A stretch of 64,000 bases of DNA from the NCBI GenBank assembly GCA_963383645.1, contig OY726559.1, positions 122,250,721-122,314,720 on the forward strand, given 5' to 3'. Each line of letters opens with the position of its first letter. The first letter of the stretch is position 1. The notes beneath the pieces are model-generated. The model searched no databases. It saw only the letters and a program-made list of their open reading frames with translations, and was not told the origin of the DNA. Source of the DNA: Muscardinus avellanarius (lineage: Eukaryota; Chordata; Mammalia; Rodentia; Gliridae). Below are positions 54,734-64,000 of this stretch, piece after piece. Both the position numbers and the translations under genes were made by a program.

Positions 54734-55025
54734 TGTTTTAGATAATAAATGATACCCAAAGGCCCAAGTGTTATAAAGATTTGGTCCCCAGGGAGGCACT
54801 ACTGAGATGGGGTCCTCGTAGGAGATCTTTAGGCCATTGGAGGCATGGTCTTCCTCTCTTTTGATCACTGGCTATGAAGTAAGACAACATGTTTCCCATT
54901 ATTGCTGCCAGGCACCCCCACCTAGGCTTAAAAGCAATGGATCTACCTGATTCAGACTTGTACCTTCAAAACCACAAGCCAAAATAATTGTCTCCAATTT
55001 TGTTATAGTGACAGAAAGATGCCTC
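54734..55025 (+). mobile_element. Inserted repeat, possibly LTR-type
   Basis: Interrupts the L1. Text such as GATTTGGTCCCCAGGGAGGC and CCACAAGCCAAAATAATTG resembles a common mammalian repeat family of MaLR or related type. Family and ends uncertain. Confidence 0.4.
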
Positions 55026-55215
55026 ACTGGGGCTATGAGAAAGAAGGAGGAGTTATTGTTCAGTCAGTTATAGAGTTTCAGTTTTGCAAGATTAAAGGAG
55101 TTCTGGAGATGGATGGTGGTGCTGCTGCATAACCATATGATGTACTTAATGCAACTGAGTTGTACACTTAAAAATGGTTAGGAAGGTAAATTTAATGTAA
55201 TATTTATTTTACTAC

Positions 55216-55515
55216 ATTTTTGTAAAACTAGGGATTGAGTTTGTGGGCATTCTACCTCCAAACTCCACCCAACTCTTTTTGAAAATTTTAATGTTGAAAC
55301 AAGATCTAAGTTACTATCTACTGACCTTGAACCTGTGATCGTCCTATCTCCGTATGAAACAAGACAATCACAGGTTCATGTCGAGCTTCAGCAACTTAAG
55401 AAGACCTTCAGCAATTTAATGAGACCCTGTTTCAAAATTTTTAAAATGAATAAAATAGAGCTTGAAGTATATTTCAAAGGTAAAATGCTTCTGGGCTCAA
55501 TCTTCAGTATAATTA
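55216..55515. mobile_element. Inverted pair of old SINE halves
   Basis: 55216-55355 is a reversed SINE piece; 55360-55515 is a plus-strand piece with an ID half. Together they can fold back. Confidence 0.6.
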
Positions 55516-55561
55516 AGTAAGTAAACTGGAAGACAAAATAGATGGTCATAAATAAGCTGAT

Positions 55562-55564
<3 letters not shown>

Positions 55565-55614
<50 letters not shown>

Positions 55615-55671
55615 TCTTCTTCTTCTCTCTCTCTCCTTCTCTCTCTCTCCCTCTCTCCTCTTTCTCTCTTT
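55565..55671. repeat. (CT)n/(TTC)n polypyrimidine tract
   Basis: About 105 bp of pyrimidine repeats, purine on the opposite strand. Confidence 0.95.
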
Positions 55672-55876
55672 TAGTACTGGGAATTAAACCCAGGGGCATT
55701 CTACCTCCAAGCTACACCTCCAATCCTATTTTATTTTTATTTTAAAACAAGATCTCACTAGGTTGATGAGAATCTCACTACTTGCTGAGGCGGTCCTCAA
55801 ACCTGAAATCCTCCTGTCTTATCTCAGCCTCTCAAGTACTGAGGCTACACAGGTGTGTGCCACTATGCCTGGCTAA
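55672..55876 (-). mobile_element. B1-dID SINE, old
   Basis: AGTACTGGGAATTAAACCCA through CACTATGCCTGGCT. Confidence 0.82.
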
Positions 55877-55929
55877 ATGTGATTATTTTCTATTTCTACT
55901 ATATGCAAAATCTTCCTGGAACTTCCAGT

Positions 55930-56122
55930 TATTTTTTTTCAGTACAGAGGCATTCTACCTCCAAGCTATATGCCTAGGTCAAATTTTTATTCTTTATTTT
56001 GAAACAGAATCTCATTAAGTTGCAGAGGGGCTCACTAAGTAGCCAAGGCTGGCTTTTAACCTGTGATCCTCCTAAGCCTCTCAAATTCTGGGATTACAAG
56101 CCTATACCATCATGCCCGGCTC
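55930..56122 (-). mobile_element. B1-dID SINE, old
   Basis: GAGGCATTCTACCTCCAAGC through CATCATGCCCGGCT. Confidence 0.8.
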
Positions 56123-56149
56123 AATAACTTTTTATACTTTTTATTTTTT

Positions 56150-56330
56150 TTTATTTATTTATTTTTTTAATATAAACTCTTTTTTTTTTATTGGTGCACT
56201 GTATTCATACATCATAGTGGGATACAAACTTTTGTAGACATACATGCACACATCGCCCAGTCAGCCCCCACCCTATCCCCACCCCATTCTCTCCCCATCC
56301 CTCCTTCCCATGCTTGGCTTAGTGGTTGAC
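56150..56330 (-). mobile_element. L1 3' end, short 5'-truncated copy
   Basis: Reversed tail, then TTATTGGTGCACTGTATTCA and CCCCACCCCATTCTCTCCCC, the usual 3' UTR of local L1s. Confidence 0.8.
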
Positions 56331-56559
56331 AACTAGTATTATAGCAATTTATCCAAAATTAAAAATGATAATCTCACATAACAGTTTCATTTGTCTGATA
56401 CCAAGCGTTTGATGATTTAAAGATAGCATTTCAATATTTCTTTTTGCTTTCTTTCTTACTAGAGCATATTTTTTTCTGTTTTTTTAGGTGAAACTATCAT
56501 ATATTTATATATTTATTTTTCAGAAAAAAATCTATCCTAATATGGAATATGAATTCTAG

Positions 56560-57235
56560 ATACCCAAAACGATCTTGAAAAAGAACAAAGCTAGCAGATA
56601 TATATTTTCTGATTTCAAACCATATAAAGCTACAATAATTGAAACAGTGTAGTACTGTTCTAAAGGCAGATATATAGACCATTGGAGTTAAATACAAGCC
56701 TAGAGCTAAATTCTTCCCTATATTGTCAAGTTATTTTTGACAAGGTTTCCACGAACATTTGGTGGTGGAAATAATAATCTTTTAACTAAATATTGTTGAA
56801 AAATAATAATTACATGGAAAAGAATAAAATTGGACCTTTACCTAATCCCATATACAAGTATTAACTCAAAATAGATAAAAGACCTAAATATAAATCTTAA
56901 GACTATAAACTTTTAGGAGAAAATCTGGGTCATAAAACCTCACAACATTGAAATTGGCAGTGATTTCTTGGATATGATTTCAATGGCACAGGCAACAGAA
57001 GAATATACAAACTCCCTAAAAAATAAAAGAAAATATTGTATATCCAAAGACAATGTAAACAGAGTTAAAAGTTACTAATAGAATTGGATAAAATATTTCC
57101 AAATGCTATATCTGAAGGTATATTAATATTCCAACTAGAAATCCTAAAAATTAACAACAATAAAGGCAAACAATACAACTTAGAGATAGGTAAAAGACTA
57201 ACATAAATAATGAATCTCCACAGATAACCAATCTT
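56560..57235 (+). mobile_element. Ancient L1 ORF2 fragment
   Basis: ACCATATAAAGCTACAATAA, TAAACTTTTAGGAGAAAATC and similar degenerate ORF2 text; broken at 57236 by a younger L1 piece. Confidence 0.7.
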
Positions 57236-58944
57236 AGCTGTCTGTGGCATGGAAATTCTTGTTTCTCTGGTTCTGGTGAGTGTTACCTATTTCTTCTTTG
57301 TAGTTAATCTCTTTGAGTATTTTCTCTAGCGCTGGTTTTGAAGACATAAATTCCTTCAGTTTCTGTTTGTCATGGAAGCTTCTTATTTTTCCATCTAATT
57401 TGATAGAAAGTTTTGCTGGATAGGAAATTTTTGTCTGGAAGTTGTTTTCTTTCAGAGTTTGGAATATGTTACTCCAAGCCCTTCTGGCTCTCATGACTTG
57501 GTTTGGGAAGTCTGGAGTGATTCTAATTGGTTTGCCTCTGAATGTCACTTGGCCCTTTGTTTTTGTTGCCTTTAAGATTCTCTGCTTGGCTTCCACATTG
57601 GTCATTTTGACAATTATGGGGCGTGGGGATCCTCTTCTCCGATCCTGTCTAAAGGGAGTTCTATAAGTTTCCTGGATCTGTGTATCGACCTCTTGCTCTA
57701 TATTTGGAAAATTTTCTGCTATTACTTCCTTGAAGAGATTGTTGATCCCTTTGGTATCACTTTCTTTTCCCTCCTCTATTCCAATTATTCTTAGGTTAGC
57801 TCTCTTAAGATGGGCCCATATTTCTTCAATGTCAGATTCCTGCTGTTGGATATTTTTTTCTAGATTAGAAACTATGCATTCATTTTTGGATTGCTCATCT
57901 TCTAAGAGCGAGATTCTGTTCCCCATGTGGTCTAATCGGTTGTTTGTGCTTTGAATTGAGGCCTTTACTTCATTAATTGCATCCTTTATCTCCTTTTGGC
58001 TCTCTCTGAGTTCTTTTCGAAGCACCTCTATTATTTCTACAGTTATTTTCCTGATTTGATCTTCTAGAAATCTCTGATTTTCTGTTTTATCAGGTTCTGA
58101 TGTTGTGGGGTTGTGCACATTCATTACTCCAGTGTTATTCCTCTTTCCCATGATTTCGGAGGTTTGTGCCTTCTCTGGGTTCTTCCCTTGGGTCACTATG
58201 GCTTCACTTAAGGTGATCTGGATCTCGAGTCTGTATTATCTCAGACCCCACTACTCCTTTACTGGGTTGTATCACAGAGTCTCCGACCCAGGGAGTCGAT
58301 AGAGGCTGCTTTAAACTATGGGGGGTGCCAGGTTGCACGTTCTCCTATGGTGTGATATCTCTGCCACCACCACTCCCTCACTGGGTCAAGTCCCAGGAGG
58401 CCCAATACTGCGATTTCTCCTCTGTGGCCCGCAATTTGACTCACTGTTCTTGAGTACGCAGATGTAGCTGTACTGGACTCGGTGAATTCACTGCTGCTGC
58501 CGCCGCCGGTGGCAATATGGCGCCTCTGCCACGCCCTCGGCCATGAGGCTGGCGTATTTTTTCTTCTCTGGTTTTGATTTCCACTCTGAATCCCTGCAGC
58601 GTGTGCTGAGCTCAGCCACTGGGAGCTTTAAATGCTGTCTGCGCCGAAAGATCCCGCCTGGCTGTTCCGCAGCGGCTCACCTGGCTTGCTGTAGCCGTCC
58701 GTTGAGTTCGCCGCTGCCGCCGGCAGTATGGCGCTGCTGCCGCGTCCTCGGGCGCGTGTGTCTCCTCTGTGGCCCTGAGCTCTGTTCTCAGTCCGCTTTC
58801 TCTCTGGAGCCTGGTGGTTTTTTTTTGTTTTTCTGATGATGGTGTTTTCTGGCTATGAAAGGCGCTCTTTTTGTGGTAATGGAGATTGGTTGTTAGCGGG
58901 ACTCTTAAGCCCCGCTTTTCTCGGTCGCCATCTTCCCGGAAGTC
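57236..58944 (-). mobile_element. L1 fragment: complete 5' UTR plus ORF1, no ORF2
   Basis: The 5' end at 58944 carries the YY1-type AAGATGGCG (complement of 58926-58934). The GC-rich 5' UTR has repeated monomer parts (58451-58690 and 58690-58820). ORF1 spans 58196-57234 (about 320 codons, open): a coiled coil at residues 45-135, an RRM-like part (NLRIIGIEEG) and a C-terminal domain (SFHDKQKLKEFMSSKPALEK). The likely start codon is ATA, otherwise a downstream ATG at 58150-58152. The element stops at the ORF1 end with no tail. Confidence 0.85.
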
Positions 58945-58959
58945 CTAAACTTATTCATT

Positions 58960-59140
58960 TGTCCTAGAGATTGAACCCAGAGGTATTCTACCACAGAGCT
59001 ATACCTCCAGCTCTTTTTTTAAAAAATTTTAATGTTGAAACAAGATCTAAGTTATTGTGTGCTGGCCTTGAACCTGTGATCTTCCTATCTCTGCCACTCA
59101 AATATTGGAATTACAGGCATATGCCACTGCACCTGGCAAA
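58960..59140 (-). mobile_element. SINE, old
   Basis: GATTGAACCCAGAGGTATTC through CCACTGCACCTGGC. Confidence 0.75.
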
Positions 59141-59149
59141 GAGCTTTAT

Positions 59150-59848
59150 TTTATATTTCAGAAATCATTCCTACCTGCAATAGGTAATTATGGGGAATGT
59201 GCTGGTATTGGAAAATTGCTTTGGTATTAATTTCAAAATTTAAAAAAGTAGTCAGGGCCTGGATGCTACTCAGGCACTCAGGCAGGGAGGGTAAAGACAA
59301 GTTTACATAATAAATAACTTCTAGCAGATAGGCTAAAATTCCCCAAGGATGCAAGAGAATGGTACAGGCCTTTGTCAAAGGAGGCAAATACCATGTAGTC
59401 CCTGACTTTGTCAACCAAGCAACACATCTTGGTCTTAATAAAGTCTTGCACTGGAAACAGGAGTGGGCCCACACCTGCATCAGGGCAGGAAGGAGGCTTT
59501 TGGTCAAACCAGATAAGAGATAGTAAATCCTCAATCATATCAAAAGACTTGTACCAAAGATAATGGGCGGGCCCACACCTAGTCAGGTCAGGAAGACTAT
59601 TGGTTAAGCAAGATGGCAGATAATGAATCTTTATAAAAACTGTTGTATATTCAAAAACTTCAGTGTCTTATTTCCGAGGCACTCTACTATGTCCCTCTCT
59701 GATGTAGTGCTTTAATAATTATGTCCCTTTTTTTCTGCCTTTGTAATAATAAAATTTGCTTAAGCTTGCAGCAGTATAGTTCCGGCTATCTTTTCTAAAT
59801 TAGCTAAGAATAAGAACCGGTGCTCTCCATCTCACACCGTTACAGTTT
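59150..59848 (+). mobile_element. LTR candidate
   Basis: TTTATAAAAACTG near 59632 (TATA), AATAAAATTTGCTT near 59747 (poly(A) signal) and an end CACCGTTACA at about 59848 give U3-R-U5 order. A U3-like direct duplication of about 104 bp (GGGCCCACACCT at about 59465 and 59569) fits enhancer repeats. The 5' end and target duplication were not found. Confidence 0.5.
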
Positions 59849-60241
59849 AGATACAAAACCTTAACCATAGTTATAATTCAAAGAGAGGCATTAATTTTTG
59901 TTTTAACTTTCATTCCTCTCTATTTCTTGATCTTGCCTTTCTTATTTTAAAGAAATAAAGCTTAACATTTCCAACATTCTTTAAGTTTGATGCTAGAAAA
60001 AGATCCACAAATATATAATGTGTTCAGATCCACAAATATATTGTTTCTTCCAATAAAAGAAACTATATTATTAGTGATCATACTGCCCTGGGAGTTATTT
60101 CTACTATGATACAGCATTATTTTAGCATCAGTGAACAAACATAGACACAGAAAATCATGTCAGAGACAATGGAAATTTTACCAAAATATCATGGAATCAT
60201 GATCCCACCTCTAAGTGGCATAGAGATTTTTCAGATTCATT
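59849..60241. other. Intergenic unique stretch
   Basis: AT-rich; nothing recognised. Confidence 0.4.
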
Positions 60242-60253
60242 AATACAGAGTTA

Positions 60254-62800
60254 CCAACTAATAACAACCAAAGAGATTGAAACAACAATAAAGAGCTTAT
60301 CATCAAAGAAAAGCCCAGGACCAGATGGTTTCCCAAGTGAATTCTATAAAACCTTTATAGAAGAGTTAACCCCAATACTCCTCAAACTATTTCGTGAAAT
60401 AGAAAAAACGAGGAATCTCCCAAATACATTCTATGAAACCAATATCACACTAATACCCAAACCGAATAAAGACAGTTCAAGGAAGGAAAACTACAGGCCT
60501 ATATCTCTGATGAAAGTGGATGCGAACTATTAAACAAAATACTAGCAACATGCATTCAAAACCACATAAAGAAAATCATACACCATGACCAGGTAGGGTT
60601 CATCACAGGGATGCAAGGCTGGTTCTACATACAAAAATCAATCCATGTAATTCACCATATAAACAGAATCAAAGACAAAAATCACATGATCATTTCAATA
60701 GATGCTGAAAAAGCATTTGATAAAATCTAACCTCCATTTATGATAAAAAACACTGCAGAGAATTGGAATAGAAGGAACATATCTCAACATCATAAAGGCA
60801 ATTTACAATAAGCCCACCGCCAACATCATATTAAATGGGGAAAAACTTCATGAATTCCCCCTAAAAACAGGAATGAGACAAGGATGTACATTATCACCAC
60901 TTCTCTTCAATATAGTACTAGAGACTCTAGCCAGAGCAATAAGGCAAGAAAAGGAAACCAAAGAAGTACAAATAGGAAAACAAGAACTCAAACTTTCACT
61001 ATTTGCAGATGACATGATACTGTATTTAAAAAACCCAACAAACTCAACCAAAAGGCTTATAGAACTGATGAACAAATTCAGCAAAGTGTCTGGATACAAA
61101 ATCAATCTAAAAAAATCAGAAGCTTTCCTGTACACCAACCATAAATCCACTGAAAAAGAAATTCAGAAAACACTTCCAATCAGGATCTCTCACACACACA
61201 AAAAAAAATTCTTAGGAATAAACTTAACCAAGGAGGTAAAAGATCTCTACAAAGAAAATTATAAAACACTGAAAAAAGAAATCGAAGATCTTAGAAGATG
61301 GAAGTATCTTCCATGTTCATGGATTGGCAGAATAAATATCATTAAAATGACAATCCTTCCAAAAGTGATCTACAGATTTAATGCAATGCCCATTAAACTA
61401 CCAAGATTATTCCTCACAGACTTAGAAAAATCAGTCCTCAAATTTATTTGGAATAACAAAAAGCCCAGAATAGCCAAAGTAGTTCTCAGCAACAAAAACC
61501 ATACAGGAGGAATCACAATACCTGACTTTAAATTATACTACAAAGCCATTGTAATAAAAAGAGCATGGTACTGGCAAAAAAAAAAAAAAAAAATCAGACT
61601 TGGAAATTAAACCAGAGACCTTGAAGCTCCAACACTGCAACACACAAGCACAGAAAAACACTTTCTCAACAAGACCCCAAAAGCACAACAAATTAAAAGG
61701 CAAATCAATACATGGGATTGCATGAATCTTAAGAGCTTCTGTTCAGCAAAGGTAACTGTCAAGAACCTCAATCGAGAGCCAACAGAATGGGAGGAGATTT
61801 TTGCCACCTACATATCTGATAGAGGACTAATATCTAGAATATACAGAGAACTCAAGAAACTCAATACTAAAAAAACAAAGCATCCAATAACGAAATAGGC
61901 AAGCAAACTAAATAGACACTTCGCTAAAGAAGAAATTCAAATGGCCAATAGATGCATGAAAAAATGCTCAACATCATTGGCAATCAGGGAGATGCAAATC
62001 AAAACTACCCTGAGATTTCACCTAACTCCAACTAGATTGGCAATCATTCAAAATACAAACAACAACAGATGCTGGCAAGGATGTGGAGAAGTGGGAACTC
62101 TAAAACATTGCTAGTGGGATTGCAAATTAGTGCAACCACTTTGGAAAACAGTGTGGAGAATCCTCAGAAGAATGGGAACAAATCTACCATTTGATCCAGC
62201 AATACCACTTCTGGGTATCTACCCAAAAGATAGGAAACCAAACTACCAAACTAATGCATGTGTATTGATGTTCATAGCTGCACAATTCACCATAGCCAAA
62301 CTATGGAACCAGCCAAGATGTACATCAACAGATGAATGGATTATAAAATTGTGGGATATGTACACAATGGAATTTTACTCAGCCATTAAAAAAATCTCAA
62401 TTACATCATTTTCAGGGAAATGGATGGAACTGGAGCACATTATGCTAAGTGAGATTAGTCAGTCACAAAAAATAAGAAGGCAGATGCTTTCCCTAATATG
62501 TGAGAGCTAGGGAGAAATGGGTCATAGGAGGAACTCTAGATGAAAAAGGAGATCCTATAGAGGAGCAAGCAAGACAACCTAAAGGAGGAGAAAGGAGGGG
62601 GGAAGAGGAAAATCTCTAAAACACACAATGTACTTAAACATATCGAAGTCAACCACTAAGGAGGGACGGGGAGGGAATGGGGTGCGAATTAGGTAGGGGT
62701 TAAATCAGTGATATGTACATGTATGTACACACAAGTTTTTTTTAGCCCAATATGATGTATGAATATAATGCACCAATAAAAAGTTTAAAAAATAGAAAAA
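60254..62800 (+). mobile_element. 5'-truncated L1 with 12-bp target duplication
   Basis: ORF2 from the reverse-transcriptase domain (FADDMILYL near 61003) to the C-terminus, 3' UTR from about 62513 and A-rich tail. AATACAGAGTTA stands at 60242-60253 and 62801-62812. ORF2 has an internal stop near 60727 and frameshifts, so it encodes no full enzyme. Confidence 0.93.
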
Positions 62801-62812
62801 AATACAGAGTTA

Positions 62813-63042
62813 AAAACAAAAGATGTTTAAAATATATTTGCTTGTTTGTCTTCTTTGCTGTTTATCATCTTATTTTTGTCTCCACTTAAAATATACCCAT
62901 ACACTACGTAAGTGGCACATAATGGGCATTCAACAAGTATTTATTGAGTGAATAAAGATGGAGCATATTCATTTAGAAAAGCAATATGGTATGATTTTAT
63001 AACATTTCTCTAAAACATAAAGTCAATGGAATTTCTAACATT
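62813..63042. other. Intergenic stretch with L2/MIR-like tail
   Basis: 62905-62960 (GGGCATTCAACAAGTATTTA, TTGAGTGAATAAA) recalls an ancient 3' end; otherwise unassigned. Confidence 0.4.
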
Positions 63043-63055
63043 GAGGTCTAAGATT

Positions 63056-63270
63056 TTTTTTTTTTTTTTGGTGGTACTGGGGTGGAACCCAGAGGCTTTC
63101 TACCTCAGGGCTATATTCCCAAACCTATTTTATACTTTATTTTGAAACAGGGTCTCACTAAGTTGCTGAGAGCCTCACTAAGTAGCTGAGGCTAGCTTCG
63201 AACCTGTGTGATTCTCCTGTCTCAGCCTCCCAAGCACGGCGATTACAAGCATGTGCCACCACGCCTGGCT
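63056..63270 (-). mobile_element. B1-dID SINE, intermediate, with target duplication
   Basis: Intermediate subfamily (keeps the central CTAAGTAGCTGAGGC block), flanked by GAGGTCTAAGATT at 63043-63055 and 63271-63283. Confidence 0.92.
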
Positions 63271-63423
63271 GAGGTCTAAGATTCAAAAATAAAATATCTA
63301 AAACATGAAGGAGAGTTCTAGAAACATGTTAGGCTTCACAGAGACTCATTCCTCCTGCTCAGTTAAACACCTCATGGAGAGCAGAGCAGGGCCTTATCAA
63401 GTTGACTAGCAGATTCAAAAAAG

Positions 63424-63505
63424 GGGGGGGGCATTCTACCTCCAAGCTATAATCACATCCCTTTTTATTTTTTTGTTTTGAAACAGGGTCTTGTTAGGTT
63501 GTTCA
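63424..63505 (-). mobile_element. SINE fragment
   Basis: Reversed ID half (GGGCATTCTACCTCCAAGCT) and the start of the B1 half only. Confidence 0.65.
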
Positions 63506-63635
63506 GACACATGCATAATTTATTAACTGTAGCTTCCTTGCTATTTTATGCCCATGCTTTTGCAGAAAGATGAATAAGATAAGGTGATAGTCTGTTGTCA
63601 GAGACTAAACATGCCAGGATAAAAATATAAAAAAA

Positions 63636-63819
63636 AGGCCGGGCGTGGTGGCGCACGCTTGTAATCCCCGCGCTTGGGAGGCGGAGACAGGAGGATCGCG
63701 CAGGTTCAAAGCCAGCCGCGCGCGCTGGCTTAGGAGACCCTGTTTCTAAATAAAAATATAAAATAGGTCTGGGAGTGTAGCCCGGAGGTAGAAGGGCTTC
63801 CAGGAACCCCAGTACCACC

Positions 63820-63876
<57 letters not shown>
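63636..63876 (+). mobile_element. B1-dID SINE, young, with (TA)n tail
   Basis: Near-consensus young copy starting GGCCGGGCGTGGTGGCGCAC; its A tail runs into (TA)n at 63829-63876. Confidence 0.92.
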
Positions 63877-63879
<3 letters not shown>

Positions 63880-64000
63880 AGGGCATTTTTGTTTGTGTCT
63901 ATTGGCCAGGCCGGAGTAATGAAGGCCACAGTTGAATGTTCATACTGTCTCTTAGACAGGCATCCACTCTTTCCTCCGGTGGCTGCCTCCATTTTCTTTC

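Larger units (their letters stand above)
53291..55215 (+). mobile_element. Ancient L1 (L1M-type), ORF2 3' part to 3' UTR, with nested inserts
   Basis: ORF2 text from about 53291 (AACATGGATCAAAGATCTAA) and a 3' UTR ending around AACTGAGTTGTACACTTAAA. A SINE (54175-54373 plus GAAA run) and another insert (about 54734-55025) interrupt it. Confidence 0.8.

Noticed and set aside
57236..62800. One twin-primed L1 made of the inverted 5' piece (57236-58944) and the 3' piece (60254-62800)
   Set aside because: The 3' piece has its own 12-bp duplication on both sides and the two pieces are 1.3 kb apart with other repeats between, so they are separate.

Overview
This is a mammalian nuclear DNA window: AT-rich, intron-rich and dominated by retrotransposons, with no prokaryotic gene organisation. 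The main SINE is a dimer of a 7SL-derived B1-like half and a tRNA-Ala-derived ID half (the B1-dID/MEN type known from squirrel-like rodents). I therefore infer a sciurid or closely related rodent; the species cannot be fixed by eye.

One protein-coding gene is present and appears complete. It is MNS1 on the minus strand, with ten coding exons from the ATG at 27254-27256 to the stop at 2597-2599. The exons join in phase at GT/AG sites into an open frame of 495 codons. The product is a coiled-coil protein of motile cilia and sperm flagella. Its CpG-rich promoter (about 27257-27560) carries two CCAAT boxes, an imperfect RFX X-box and a forkhead core, a combination expected for a motile-cilium gene.

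Layout: 1-1025 is a GC-rich tandem array of about 50-bp units that interrupts an old L1 (1026-2012). MNS1 fills 2.6-27.5 kb, with introns full of SINEs and L1 pieces. From 27.6 to 64 kb I see no gene. That part holds several L1 insertions (the largest is 38.2-43.9 kb, minus strand), older L1s, two solo LTRs with exact 6-bp target duplications (one inside a Tigger DNA transposon), a third LTR candidate, MIR relics, many SINEs, microsatellites and two repeat-poor islands that could be conserved noncoding DNA.

The most unusual object is at 21666-22228. It joins units of the same GC-rich 50-bp repeat to an L1 3' end, and is flanked by a 13-bp target-site duplication that splits an older SINE. It looks like a composite retrotransposon of SVA/LAVA-like architecture. 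The array at the window start may be a second, minus-strand copy cut by the window edge. Other points of interest are a young SINE subfamily that lost the tRNA-type promoter of its right half, and L1 5' UTRs with tandem monomers of about 277 bp.
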